Origin: Clostridium sp. TW13
GTDB taxonomy: Bacteria > Bacillota > Clostridia > Clostridiales > Clostridiaceae
Direction: 5' to 3'
Assembly (NCBI RefSeq): GCF_024345225.1
Contig: NZ_BROD01000001.1
Span: 3,732,516-3,796,515, forward strand
Length of the DNA stretch: 64,000 bases
A model generated the notes under the pieces. That model saw only the letters and a list, made by a program, of their open reading frames with translations. It was not told where the DNA came from and ran no database searches. The translations under genes were made by a program, and so were the position numbers. Numbering within the stretch: the first letter of the stretch is position 1; every line of letters begins with the position of its first letter. Positions 14,699-23,954 of the stretch are shown piece after piece.

Positions 14699-15330
14699 AA
14701 AAATCCATTTTCCATATTATATACATGATCACAAATTTCATCTATATCATCTTGCATATGGCTGGCTAATAAAATTGTGACTGATTGGGATTTTAGGTTT
14801 AAGAGAATTTTACGTATTTCTTCCACTCCTTTTGAATCTAAGCCATTCATTGGCTCATCAAGTACCAATAGTTTTGGATCTTCCATAAGTGCTTGAGCAA
14901 TGCCCAATCTTTGCTTCATCCCCAAGGAATATTTTTTTATAGGTAACGTATTGTTAGGATCTAATCCCACCAAAGCAATGGTTTCTTTTATTTTACTATC
15001 GTCAATAGCATTATTTATACTTGCTAATATTTGAAGGTTTTTAAGGGCAGAATATTGTGGTAGAAAACCAGGATGCTCAATGATCATGCCTAATTTATCA
15101 GGAAAATTTCCATTTTTTATAGACTTATCAAATACCACTATTTCTCCATCTGTTATATTAATCAATCCACATATCGCTTTAAACAACATGCTTTTACCAG
15201 AACCATTTCTCCCAATTATTCCATATGCTTGTCCCTTTTTAACCGTTAAATTTATATTATTAAGTACCTTTGTCTTCTTAATATCCTTTGTTACATTAGT
15301 AACTTTTACAGCTATTTCTTCCTTTTCCAC
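14683..15330 (-). CDS. ABC transporter ATPase (operon copy 1)
   Basis: 215 residues starting at a GTG at 15330, which has AGGAGG seven bases upstream; an upstream ATG in frame would overlap the preceding gene and has no RBS. Walker A GRNGSGKS, signature YSLGMKQRLG, Walker B LLVLDEP and the switch His in LLASHM are all intact. The SLGMKQR signature places it with BcrA/CcmA-like ATPases of ABC-2 exporters for peptides or antibiotics. Last gene of a four-gene operon behind three permeases. The ATPase at 50681-51322 is a close paralogue, sharing long identical blocks such as YSLGMKQRLGIAQALMEDPK. Confidence 0.9.
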   Translation of the reverse strand: MEKEEIAVKVTNVTKDIKKTKVLNNINLTVKKGQAYGIIGRNGSGKSMLFKAICGLINITDGEIVVFDKSIKNGNFPDKLGMIIEHPGFLPQYSALKNLQILASINNAIDDSKIKETIALVGLDPNNTLPIKKYSLGMKQRLGIAQALMEDPKLLVLDEPMNGLDSKGVEEIRKILLNLKSQSVTILLASHMQDDIDEICDHVYNMENGFLTEIK

Positions 15331-15352
15331 AACTATTCCTCCTACAATACCA

Positions 15353-16120
15353 TCAGTGAGTAAGTTCACATAAATCTTTTTTTACTATTATGTTGTTAAT
15401 TATAAACACATCTATAATTATAAAAATCGTCAAGAATATTATTGACCATGCAAAATTAAAATTGTTTGCTACATGCTTTGCAATTATTCCTTGATTTAAA
15501 GGAATATATTTATCAACCTTAAAAATGTATCCCAATTGGGTTGAAAATAAAACTGTAATTAATATGGCTATAAATGATAGAGCATGTTTTTTGCTGATTA
15601 AAGCGTATATTATATAAACAGTTACTAGATAATAACTTGAAGCACACAATAAACAGATTACTTCTATTATATCCTTAATATTAATTAAACTAGTATTATT
15701 ATTTGATACAACACTATATAGGAATACTATAATCGTTCCAAATATAAAATATATAAAACATGATAAAAGACTTGCTATTTGTAAACACAAATGCCAATGT
15801 CTTTTACTTCTAAATCTATAAACTGTATAATAACTTCTTACACCTAACTCTTTAAAAAAGAAGTTACCTATTATGAAAATAATAAAAAATTGATATAACA
15901 CCCATGAAAATATTTTTATCATATTACCCTCTAAAGTATCTACTCCATAAAATATATTTTTAATTATTTCTCCAAAATTGCCAGTGTTCTTTATTAAATC
16001 TGTTTGTGTCAGTAAAATATAAATAAAAATAGCAACTATAAAAAATATATTTGGTATTGAAAAAACTACTTTGATATTATTTTTTGTGATTTGCAAAATA
16101 CTTTTTGAATTATTCTCCAT
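15353..16120 (-). CDS. ABC-2-type permease subunit C (operon copy 1)
   Basis: 255 residues, about six membrane helices. It carries FSWVLYQFFIIFIIGNFFFK and a conserved short cytoplasmic patch FRSKRHWHLCLQIASLL that is shared with its paralogue at 51339-52106 (RNKQYWHICLQITAFL), as is the motif YLVTVYIIYALISKKHALSF. It overlaps the upstream permease gene by 11 bases and precedes the ATPase by 22 bases. Membrane part of a presumed exporter; substrate unknown. ATG at 16120 with AAAAGGG upstream. Confidence 0.75.
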   Translation of the reverse strand: MENNSKSILQITKNNIKVVFSIPNIFFIVAIFIYILLTQTDLIKNTGNFGEIIKNIFYGVDTLEGNMIKIFSWVLYQFFIIFIIGNFFFKELGVRSYYTVYRFRSKRHWHLCLQIASLLSCFIYFIFGTIIVFLYSVVSNNNTSLINIKDIIEVICLLCASSYYLVTVYIIYALISKKHALSFIAILITVLFSTQLGYIFKVDKYIPLNQGIIAKHVANNFNFAWSIIFLTIFIIIDVFIINNIIVKKDLCELTH

Positions 16121-16916
16121 AAATACATTCCCTTTTCTTTGTCAATATTAACCCACAAATATATAATAAGAAGATTAATATAATCCAATACATACATCGT
16201 GATATTATATATATACCATTAGTAACTTCACTTAATTTCGCATTTAATATGTAAATATTACTAACAAAGGATATATCCGCCATGCCCCCTGACTTAATAA
16301 CCATGTTTAACATATTTAAAATAATTACAATTATAAAAGAAATTACACGTTTTTTAAAAATTAAATTACATATATTAAAAACCATAGAAATAACAAATAG
16401 ATATAATGTGGTAAACAATACAAGGATAGAAACATACTCAACAGGAGTTAAGTTTGCCTTTATATTATTAATTACTTCACTATAATATGATTGGTTAACC
16501 TTTGAATTCATAATATATGAGGAATATTGACTCCAATTATTATGGAAACTCATAAAACTTCCAGTTAATAAACATACAATAACTGCAAAAATTACAGTTC
16601 CTATTGCAAAAACAAATCCACTTAATATATTAGCAATATATATTTCCCTACTTGTTTTAAATCTAATGCATAAGTAATTGTAAAAGTTTCCCTTGCCAAA
16701 AATATTATAAATCATAACAGAAAACAGTACACTTATGCTATAAAATAATGATAAATATGAAAAAACATCTATAATGTAATCATAAACATTAATGTTATTC
16801 CCTGAACGGATCAAGAATAACATTAATGCAAATATATATATAATCAAAATTATAGAAAATACATATATTTTCGTTGTATTAATCTTAAATAAAATATAAT
16901 TATAAATCCTTTTCAC
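16110..16916 (-). CDS. ABC-2-type permease subunit B (operon copy 1)
   Basis: 268 residues, about six membrane helices, starting at GTG 16916 (AGGAG nine bases upstream, inside the end of the preceding gene). Shared with its paralogue at 52096-52905: the N-terminus KRIYNYILFKINTTKIYVF, SYLSLFYSI, YNIFGKGNFYNYLCIRF and GSFMSFHNNWSQY. Overlaps both neighbours, so the operon is tightly coupled. Role: second transmembrane subunit of the same exporter. Confidence 0.75.
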   Translation of the reverse strand: MKRIYNYILFKINTTKIYVFSIILIIYIFALMLFLIRSGNNINVYDYIIDVFSYLSLFYSISVLFSVMIYNIFGKGNFYNYLCIRFKTSREIYIANILSGFVFAIGTVIFAVIVCLLTGSFMSFHNNWSQYSSYIMNSKVNQSYYSEVINNIKANLTPVEYVSILVLFTTLYLFVISMVFNICNLIFKKRVISFIIVIILNMLNMVIKSGGMADISFVSNIYILNAKLSEVTNGIYIISRCMYWIILIFLLYICGLILTKKRECIYGE

Positions 16917-17688
16917 GTTTTATAACTCCTATGCAAAATAAAATAATTCCTATCATCAACAGCAGAATTGGATAGAAAATTTCATGGCTTGTTGACATTA
17001 TTATGTTTAAAGCATATATTTGTGAAAAATTAAAATTAAAAATAGTATTTATCCCTAAAATCTCAATCAGTGTGCCACAAAAGATATAATAAAAAAATGG
17101 AATTATTAGAACTAAGTATCTATTTTTTATCCATGCTGATAATCCTAATGATAGTTCTGATATCACTGCATAGCATATCCCCGTAATAGTTATTATTAAA
17201 ATCCCATATAAATATTTATTAGAATAATATAAAGCGCTAAATGGACCAGCTACTTCAATTACATCAGTAGATTTAACTCCAAATATTGAAAACAAAAATA
17301 TGAACATTACAAAACTTGATACTGTTCCTACTATTACACTAGATATAGCAGTAACTATAATCTTTATAAATACATACTTTTTAACTGACATTCTAGAATA
17401 TATAAAGTTCACAAATTTGGTTTCCTTTTCTACTAAGTAAGAATCAGAAAATATAAGTGAAGCTAGTAATGGAAATATAACAACAAGTATAGCTCCTTCT
17501 GCAGTACTCCTTATTCTTATAAAAATATCTACTGCATCATAATGGCGTCTTATAGTTTCAAGACCTATTGGAAAGTCTATAAACAATATAAATGGTAAAA
17601 TCAATGCTATTATTGATATAAGAAAAGAAATTAAAGCTTTCTTAGAAAAAATAGCCCTTTTTAATTCACTTAAAAAATAGTTATTCAT
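16900..17688 (-). CDS. ABC-2-type permease subunit A (operon copy 1)
   Basis: 262 residues, six membrane helices, first gene of the operon. Conserved with its paralogue at 52889-53677: RRHYDAVDIFIRIRSTAEGA, FPLLASLIFSDSYLVEKET, FVNFIYSRMSVKKY and the final FYYIFCGTLIEILGIN. The pattern of an ABC-2 permease with an acidic/arginine segment before the second helix suggests a bacteriocin/lantibiotic-type or multidrug exporter, but no peptide precursor is nearby. RBS AGAAGGAG. Confidence 0.75.
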   Translation of the reverse strand: MNNYFLSELKRAIFSKKALISFLISIIALILPFILFIDFPIGLETIRRHYDAVDIFIRIRSTAEGAILVVIFPLLASLIFSDSYLVEKETKFVNFIYSRMSVKKYVFIKIIVTAISSVIVGTVSSFVMFIFLFSIFGVKSTDVIEVAGPFSALYYSNKYLYGILIITITGICYAVISELSLGLSAWIKNRYLVLIIPFFYYIFCGTLIEILGINTIFNFNFSQIYALNIIMSTSHEIFYPILLLMIGIILFCIGVIKREKDL

Positions 17689-17886
17689 TACGCAATGTTC
17701 TCCTTCTAGTGATTTTTAAAATATGATTCTTTAAATAAGAACTAGCATTTATAACAGGTAATACTATTCAAAATGTACTTTTTATTCCACGCAATCTTCT
17801 TTACCATATAATTTAATCAAAGTAAAATTTATATAATTTAATTATATTTTTACACACCATTCAATTCAAGCAGTAATTACATGTAA

Positions 17887-17941
17887 AAAATAACATTTTT
17901 ATTAATTTCTACTTAAGGAAATTTAATAAAAATGTTATTTT
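17887..17941. repeat. 19-bp perfect inverted repeat between divergent genes
   Basis: Arms 17887-17905 and 17923-17941 are perfect reverse complements (AAAATAACATTTTTATTAA), extended by partial inner pairing. The flanking A and T runs look like a bidirectional terminator, yet both neighbouring genes point away from it. The rest of 17689-17999 is AT-rich with no other feature seen. Confidence 0.6.
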
Positions 17942-17999
17942 ATATTTAATAATATATCGTAAAATTAAATGAAAACATAAAACTAAGGGGATGCTTCCA

Positions 18000-18479
18000 T
18001 TGAAAATTTTATATAAATTTATTATCTTTATTTTTGCTATAGCCGTTACCTGCACTGCACTGTGTTATAATTGGCCAGAATTTTATGAAGGTTATAGTTT
18101 TTGTATTGATAATCTTTATATTGGAATAATATTTCTATTAGCTTGGCTTATATTTAGCCTTTTCTTTGGATTACCCAATCAAAGAAAATATATAAAATAC
18201 ATTTCTATATATTGGAGTATTGATATCATTACTTCTCTACTTTTTTGGATTTTTTCAAATACCCAATTTAGTGATTTAGTGCTTTACCCATTTTATATAT
18301 GGTATAGTGGGCCTCTCTATGGATTTAGACTTCTATTTTATAATGTAAATACTTTGATAGATAGACCTGCCTTAGCATTGGTAACAGCCCCTTTAGGCTT
18401 AATAACTTGCTTTATAGGATATGGACTTGGAATGTTAGTAAAGAGATTTAAAAAATCAAAAACAATGGGAACTCGTTAA
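18000..18479 (+). CDS. integral membrane protein of unknown function
   Basis: About 159 residues from a TTG at 18000, chosen because AAGGGGA lies eight to nine bases before it while the ATG at 17991 abuts the RBS directly. Four hydrophobic segments: about residues 4-25, 40-60, 67-87 and 125-148; many aromatic residues (LYPFYIWYSGPLYGFRLLFY). Basic C-terminal tail (KRFKKSK). I do not recognise a family. It stands alone, convergent with the DUF1634 operon, and its stop codon lies in a terminator stem. Confidence 0.6.
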   Translation: MKILYKFIIFIFAIAVTCTALCYNWPEFYEGYSFCIDNLYIGIIFLLAWLIFSLFFGLPNQRKYIKYISIYWSIDIITSLLFWIFSNTQFSDLVLYPFYIWYSGPLYGFRLLFYNVNTLIDRPALALVTAPLGLITCFIGYGLGMLVKRFKKSKTMGTR

Positions 18480-18490
18480 AAAGTTCCCAT
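18465..18490. terminator. hairpin overlapping the stop codon
   Basis: ATGGGAACT / AGTTCCCAT stem with an eight-base loop that contains the TAA stop of the preceding gene; a short T-rich run follows at 18494. Confidence 0.6.
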
Positions 18491-18496
18491 ACGATT

Positions 18497-18856
18497 TTAT
18501 TCAACTTTTCCAAGGGCAAAGCTAATAAGTAATATTAAGAAAACTAGAGAAGTAATTTTTACATATAAATAATCTTTTTCTTTTATAAATACTATAATTG
18601 AAACTCCTACACGAAAAACAGGGGTAGCAATTAATAGTAATAACCCTGTTAGAATTATTGCATAGGATTTTAGTTGTATAAGACCTTTGAAAATATCTCC
18701 AGGATTTGTTGGAAAAGTGTTATTTGCATAGCCACTGTCTCCAGTAACTAAGAACATTGCAAATCCAATAAATATAATAAATGCACTTAATAAAACTCCT
18801 ATTTTAAGAAACTTACTTATTATTATTTCCATTTCATCAATTTTACTATCACTCAT
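18497..18856 (-). CDS. DUF1634 membrane protein
   Basis: 119 residues, three membrane helices (about 16-36, 62-82 and 95-115) with the DUF1634 layout: EIIISKFLKIGVLLSAFIIF, a short external loop, then SYAIILTGLLLLIATPVFRV. DUF1634 proteins are encoded next to TauE/SafE exporters and are presumed accessory subunits. Here the gene overlaps the TauE-like gene by one base (TAATG), confirming coupling. RBS GGGGGTT. Confidence 0.85.
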   Translation of the reverse strand: MSDSKIDEMEIIISKFLKIGVLLSAFIIFIGFAMFLVTGDSGYANNTFPTNPGDIFKGLIQLKSYAIILTGLLLLIATPVFRVGVSIIVFIKEKDYLYVKITSLVFLILLISFALGKVE

Positions 18857-19692
18857 TATTTAACCCCCATTCCTTTTATAATCATCTGTATTGAAACATA
18901 GGCAACAATTGGTATAAATATTTTTCTTATTGTTTTACTTTTTAAGTTTTGCATAATTCGAGTACCAATAGTGGCTCCGAATAAAACGCCAAGAGCTACA
19001 GGCGCAGATATTTTAGGATCTATATTACCTCTTAGTAAATATACTCCAGCACTTGCAGCTGCAGTTACACCTATCATAAAATTGCTAGTAGCACTTGATA
19101 CTTTTAGAGGAAGCTTCATAAATATGTCCATAGCCATAACTTTAAATATACCACTACCTATACCAAGAAGACCTGAAATAACTCCTGCTACATACATCAT
19201 TCCAAAGCCACCGTAAACTCCAGCTACATTGTATTGAACTTGTTTCTGCAAAACTTTATCATAGTATTCCCCATTTAATTTTAACTTTTCTGCCATAGGA
19301 TGAGTCACCACATCTTTAGGAAGTTCATCTTTAGATTTTTTTAGCATGGCAACAGCTGAATATAATAACAATAATCCAAAAATAATATAAAGGTATTTAG
19401 TACTAATAATTCCACTTAAAAATGCTCCTGTAATTGCCCCTGTAGTTGTTCCTATTTCAAGAAACATCCCAATTCTAATGTTAGTAATTCTATCTTTTAT
19501 ATATGCAATGGCAGCACCACTAGATGTAGCAATTACTGATACAATACTTGCTCCTATAGCATACTTTATGTCTACACCAAAAAGTAAAGTTAATACTGGG
19601 GTAATTATAATACCTCCTCCAAGGCCAAGAATAGATCCTAACACACCAGCTAAAATGGATATTAAAAATATTTGTAAAATTATAATTGTCAC
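18856..19692 (-). CDS. TauE/SafE-family anion permease
   Basis: 278 residues, about eight membrane helices in two homologous halves. The signature GSILGLGGGIIITPVLTLLFGVD near the N-terminus is repeated in the second half as ISGLLGIGSGIFKVMAMDIF. The family moves sulfite, sulfoacetate or other organosulfur anions out of the cell; substrate here is unknown. GTG start with GAGGGAGAG upstream. It follows the ROK regulator by 30 bases and is coupled to DUF1634, so the three genes are one operon. Confidence 0.85.
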   Translation of the reverse strand: MTIIILQIFLISILAGVLGSILGLGGGIIITPVLTLLFGVDIKYAIGASIVSVIATSSGAAIAYIKDRITNIRIGMFLEIGTTTGAITGAFLSGIISTKYLYIIFGLLLLYSAVAMLKKSKDELPKDVVTHPMAEKLKLNGEYYDKVLQKQVQYNVAGVYGGFGMMYVAGVISGLLGIGSGIFKVMAMDIFMKLPLKVSSATSNFMIGVTAAASAGVYLLRGNIDPKISAPVALGVLFGATIGTRIMQNLKSKTIRKIFIPIVAYVSIQMIIKGMGVK

Positions 19693-19722
19693 TTATATCT
19701 CTCCCTCACTAAAAATTCTTAT

Positions 19723-20898
19723 TTAATTTTTTAGATAATGATTTATCACCATAAGGCATGAACCAATAGCTATAACACTTTCTTTTAATTCTCCACCTTT
19801 ACTGAATTCTACTTGGTTATTCATGCAATTATTTTTATGAAAAACTTCAACTGCTCTAGGGTAAAATAAATCATAATTCATTATTAAAGGACCACTTAAT
19901 ATTATTAATTGTGGATTTAATATTCTAGCAAGATTCCCTATCCCAACTCCTAAAACCTCAGCACTCTTATTTATTATCTCTTTAGTAATTTCATTATCTA
20001 GTTGCTCAGAATTTAGACTCTCATTATAATTATTCTCTTTTTCATTACTAGATATGAATTGTTCTCTCTTTAATTTTGACCTCTTTGCAATAGCTTTAAG
20101 AGAGACATAACTTTCGATACACCCTTGATTGCCGCAACCACAATCATCTCCATCTATATCTACAACCATATGAGCAAATGCATCCTCTGAATCATTAATT
20201 GCTCTAATAATACTACCATCAGTTATCACTGCAGACCTTATTCCAACTCCACAATGTATGTATACAACATTTTTTAACCCTCTACCCTTTCCAATAGAGT
20301 ATTCAGCCAAAATAGCAGTATTAGCTCCATTATCTATAAAGCAGGGAATAGATAGTTCACTTTCAATCATCTCTTTCAATGGGACATTGGCCCAACCAGA
20401 ATGAAAAAAACCTTTAGGATTTAAAATAATCCCATTACCTCTGTCCATTGGTCCTACAGTTCCTATACCTATTCCTAGAACTTCTGTTTTATCTATTGAT
20501 AATTCTAATAAAAATTTTTTTATTAGAATGCATATTTCATTAACTGTTTTTTCAGGTGAAAAAGTATGATCTAATGAAAACTGTTCATTTTTTAAAATAT
20601 CCATCCTTAGATTTGATAAAATTAATTTTACATATGTTCTTGATATATCAATTCCAATAACATAAATGCCTTTTTCTGCTGCAGAATACTCAACTGCTTT
20701 TCTACCACCAGTAGACTCACAAGTACCTACTTCTACTATTAAATTGTTATCTGCAAGAATTTTCATTGCTCTATTTAATGTGGTCAGTTTGACATCTGCT
20801 GCTATTTGTAAGTCTTTTTTTGTAATAGAACCTTTCTTTTGAATTATATTAAGTATGCCTAATTCTCTGTCCGATAATTCTTTTAATATTTCATCCAT
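19723..20898 (-). CDS. ROK-family transcriptional regulator (NagC/XylR type)
   Basis: 391 residues. N-terminal winged helix (GILNIIQKKGSITKKDLQIA, about residues 13-60), then the ROK domain with IGIDISRTYVKLILSN, GIGIGTVGPMDRGNG and the zinc-binding CGCGNQGCIESY. The usual catalytic NDAN of ROK sugar kinases reads DNGAN, with Gly in place of the catalytic Asp, so it is unlikely to phosphorylate a sugar and should act as a ligand-responsive repressor or activator. It heads an operon with the TauE-like exporter. RBS AAGGTGAG. The inducing ligand is unknown. Confidence 0.85.
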   Translation of the reverse strand: MDEILKELSDRELGILNIIQKKGSITKKDLQIAADVKLTTLNRAMKILADNNLIVEVGTCESTGGRKAVEYSAAEKGIYVIGIDISRTYVKLILSNLRMDILKNEQFSLDHTFSPEKTVNEICILIKKFLLELSIDKTEVLGIGIGTVGPMDRGNGIILNPKGFFHSGWANVPLKEMIESELSIPCFIDNGANTAILAEYSIGKGRGLKNVVYIHCGVGIRSAVITDGSIIRAINDSEDAFAHMVVDIDGDDCGCGNQGCIESYVSLKAIAKRSKLKREQFISSNEKENNYNESLNSEQLDNEITKEIINKSAEVLGVGIGNLARILNPQLIILSGPLIMNYDLFYPRAVEVFHKNNCMNNQVEFSKGGELKESVIAIGSCLMVINHYLKN

Positions 20899-21056
20899 GT
20901 TAGCTCACCTTCTTATAATTTAACTCGTATATCTTAATAATATATACTTTTGACCATTTTGGCAATAAGTTTATAATGTTTTAAGAATAATCTTTTTAAA
21001 TTCAAGGAAAGATAAATTTATTTAGTAAATTATATATTGCTAATGGAGGAGTTAAT

Positions 21057-21908
21057 GTGAACCGTTTTTTTAAATTCATAACTTTATTAATTCTTAGCTT
21101 AAGTATTCCCATGTTTGCAAATGCACAGCCTATAAAAACACTAACTGAAAAACCAGCTCCTGTGCAACTAACAGATAGATTACAGAAAATAAAGAGTACT
21201 GGTATATTAAATGTATTATCCCCTAACATAATTCCTTATTCATACCAAGATGCTTTTACTGGGAAACTTAAAGGCATTGATGTAGATATACTAACAGAGG
21301 TAGCAAAACGACTAGGAGTTAAAAAAATTGAACCAACATACATATCTTTTCCTAACATAATACAAGAATTAACTAGGAATCCTTCAATTGATCTAATAGC
21401 ACAAGGAATGTATATCACTGATGAACGTAAGCAATTTGTGAATTTTACAATGCCAATTTATACTGAAATGGATGGTATATTAACTACAAAAACTTCAAAT
21501 ATAAAAAGTAAAGCTGACTTAAAAGATAAAACTATTGGGGTAATTGGAAGTACACTTTATGAGTCTTTGGCACAAAAATGGAAAGATCAAGGACTTATTA
21601 GAGACTATATTAAATTCTTTGACAATACTTCTTTGCAAACAGCCTTAGAAAACAATGTTATTGATGCAATGCTTGCTGATTCCATGACAGAAGTAAGTAT
21701 TATTTTACAAAAACCAAATTCAAATTTTAGAATTTTATCTCCAAGTCAGTATAAGTCAGAGATAAATTTAGTTGCGGGATATGCTTTAAAGAAAGAAGAC
21801 TCTACCTTATTAGCTGCAATTAATGAAAAATTACAGGAAATGAAGATTGATGGAACCTTATATGAAATACTGGCCAAAAATGGATTGAGTTGTTTCTATA
21901 TCCCTTGA
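21057..21908 (+). CDS. extracellular solute-binding protein family 3 (orphan)
   Basis: 283 residues starting at GTG 21057 with GGAGGAG six bases upstream; the nearby ATG is followed at once by TGA. A signal peptide (FKFITLLILSLSIPMFANA) without a lipobox Cys is followed by two lobes of the amino-acid-binding PBP fold: LKGIDVDILTEVAKRLGV, DLIAQGMYITDERKQFVNFT, TIGVIGSTLYESLA and DAMLADSMTE. No permease or ATPase is adjacent, so it is an orphan, either feeding a transporter elsewhere or acting as a sensor. A paralogue lies at 42490-43350. Confidence 0.85.
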   Translation: MNRFFKFITLLILSLSIPMFANAQPIKTLTEKPAPVQLTDRLQKIKSTGILNVLSPNIIPYSYQDAFTGKLKGIDVDILTEVAKRLGVKKIEPTYISFPNIIQELTRNPSIDLIAQGMYITDERKQFVNFTMPIYTEMDGILTTKTSNIKSKADLKDKTIGVIGSTLYESLAQKWKDQGLIRDYIKFFDNTSLQTALENNVIDAMLADSMTEVSIILQKPNSNFRILSPSQYKSEINLVAGYALKKEDSTLLAAINEKLQEMKIDGTLYEILAKNGLSCFYIP

Positions 21909-21930
21909 TAATTCGAACCATAGTATATAA

Positions 21931-21975
21931 AATAAGACTCTCATAGCTGTATATCTATACTATGAGAGCCTTATT
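21931..21975. terminator. terminator after the solute-binding protein
   Basis: 16-base arms with one mismatch, AATAAGACTCTCATAG / CTATGAGAGCCTTATT, around a 13-base loop. Confidence 0.85.
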
Positions 21976-22020
21976 CATGTAATAAAATATCTATATTTCT
22001 TGATATCAAGAAACGCTAAA

Positions 22021-22212
22021 ATGGTAGATTTATATGTACTGACTAAGAATTGCAAACAAAACACAATATACACCTTTGCTTTTAATATTAAGGGAGAAGA
22101 TGATGTTGTAATAACAGAATTAAGCACTGGCAATATTTTTGTAACTGGTCAAAACTTAACAATAACTAATCTGACATTAAGCAATATTAATCATATGCTA
22201 TTTCTGTTTTAG
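22021..22212 (+). CDS. doubtful small ORF, about 63 residues
   Basis: Frame from ATG 22021 (or a TTG at 22000) ending at 22212, overlapping the convergent O-antigen-ligase-like gene by 26 bases. No RBS is evident. The peptide is not obviously random (NTIYTFAFNIKGEDDVVITE, strand-like with Thr/Asn-rich end) and could be a fragment of a secreted beta-structured protein. No family recognised; may be a relic or chance ORF. Confidence 0.25.
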   Translation: MVDLYVLTKNCKQNTIYTFAFNIKGEDDVVITELSTGNIFVTGQNLTITNLTLSNINHMLFLF

Positions 22213-23482
22213 TCTTATATACGAATAAATATATTGCCAAGTAATACATGATATTGTTTATAAAATAATCCTGATTAGGGTTAAAATTACAGCAAGCTAG
22301 ATTAGCTAAGAACAGTCCAATTATAAATGATTTTTCTAATTTATTTGAACATCTTTTCAATGCTTTTATAAATACACATATATTGAAGCTTATAAATACA
22401 ATCAGCATTACCCATCCATTCTCTGCCAATAAGTTCAGATACTGTGAATGTATATCTATATCCCAATATCTGAAGAAATAATAAATATAATATTGATATT
22501 GACCTGCTCCAATACCATGAAAGAAGCTATTATTTTTTATTATATTTTTATATACTAATTTAAACTGATCTATTCTGCAACCTTGTGTATTTCCTCTTTG
22601 CAAAAATAAAATATTATAAACTTTATACCCAAATATTGTGACTAAAATAACTGCTATAATCAATAATATAAATATAATTACTTTATTTTGTTTTAGTATT
22701 TTTAAACTTTCTTTATAAAACATTAATAAATCAGTGATTATTACAAGTGTAATCCCTAAATAACCTATCCTTGTCAAAGTTAAAATAGAAAAAAATGATG
22801 TAATAATTAATGCTATTAGATGCTTTTTTTCTCTACTTCTTAAGTAATTAAAAAATACCACTGCAAATAATATAGTTCCCAAGTTTCCTGCTGCATTACT
22901 AGTACCTGCCAATCCAACTACTCTTTTTACTAACACACCTGACTGTTCATAAAAAATATTACTATTAATTTGTCCTATCAACAACTTTTTATTAGTTATA
23001 TACTGAGCAATTGCTAAAATACCATTTGCAATTGCTATATAACTAAAAAAATCAACTATCTTTATGTAATCATAACCCTCAAGAAACTTATATAAATATC
23101 CAATTAAAATTATGCAGACATACACTATACATATATTGAAAAATTTAATTTGATTAGCAATGTTTCCATAAGCATAAATTACTAAATTACTAATCACTAT
23201 AATTAATATCAAAATAGTATCTAAAGTTGGCTTACTTTTCTTTAAGTTAAAATTCACTATGAACACTATAGCTAATACTACAGCTATTAATGGTATATAC
23301 CATTGTTGCACTAGCCTCATAAAATGTGTACTATAATGCATATTAATACCTACATTAAGACATGTAATTATGACTAGTGATATCATAATATACTCTCTTT
23401 TATTTTCTCCATGATACATCTTATTGAAAAATATATATCCTAAAAATATAAATATTAAACGTAATAAAACTATTTTACTCAT
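22187..23482 (-). CDS. O-antigen ligase/polymerase-like membrane protein
   Basis: 431 residues, about 11-12 membrane helices, with one large external loop between about residues 300 and 350 that holds YKVYNILFLQRGNTQGCRID and FFHGIGAGQYQYYIYYFFRY, ending in HSQYLNLLAENGWVMLIVF. The G-x-G...H-S/N-x-Y...E-x-G pattern is characteristic of the Wzy_C/WaaL-type O-antigen ligase family, which joins or polymerises lipid-linked glycans at the outer face of the membrane. No other glycan genes are adjacent. RBS AGGAGAG. Its glycan substrate is unknown. Confidence 0.75.
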   Translation of the reverse strand: MSKIVLLRLIFIFLGYIFFNKMYHGENKREYIMISLVIITCLNVGINMHYSTHFMRLVQQWYIPLIAVVLAIVFIVNFNLKKSKPTLDTILILIIVISNLVIYAYGNIANQIKFFNICIVYVCIILIGYLYKFLEGYDYIKIVDFFSYIAIANGILAIAQYITNKKLLIGQINSNIFYEQSGVLVKRVVGLAGTSNAAGNLGTILFAVVFFNYLRSREKKHLIALIITSFFSILTLTRIGYLGITLVIITDLLMFYKESLKILKQNKVIIFILLIIAVILVTIFGYKVYNILFLQRGNTQGCRIDQFKLVYKNIIKNNSFFHGIGAGQYQYYIYYFFRYWDIDIHSQYLNLLAENGWVMLIVFISFNICVFIKALKRCSNKLEKSFIIGLFLANLACCNFNPNQDYFINNIMYYLAIYLFVYKTKTEIAYD

Positions 23483-23954
23483 TTTTCTCTCCTATAGTTT
23501 TGATATTCAAATCTTCCTATTGCAAAAAATACCTTGGATTTTACATTACTATCAAAACTTCTTGGTTTACTTATAACATCACAATCAATGTTATTGTGTT
23601 TCTTAAACATTTATTTATCATAAGCATTTAAAACTAAATATTTATTTAGCTTTTTTGTTTATCCAGACTTATTAGAATAATAACAACATACTATTATTGC
23701 AATAACAACTAAAAAAATCAAAAATATCTTCAATTAATCTAATCTCTACTATAAACTGCAAACTTGTCTCTGTACACTATATCATATTTCAACCAAAATT
23801 AGGAGTTCATTTTTTGATAAATGCAATAACAAATTGTCAAAATTCCTCTATAATTAAATCATAAAAAAATAAATATATTGATTGATGAAAGTAAATAATA
23901 CTGTTATCACTTATTTTTAAAAATATAATTCTTATTTGAAAGGATGAACTTTTT
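23483..23954. other. gene-free intergenic region
   Basis: 472 AT-rich bases between the divergent O-antigen-ligase-like gene and the DUF475 gene. A weak hairpin CTAAATA/TATTTAG followed by T6 lies at 23634-23656 and a TATAAT at about 23850. No ORF with an RBS, riboswitch motif or repeat from elsewhere in the window was seen. Confidence 0.5.
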
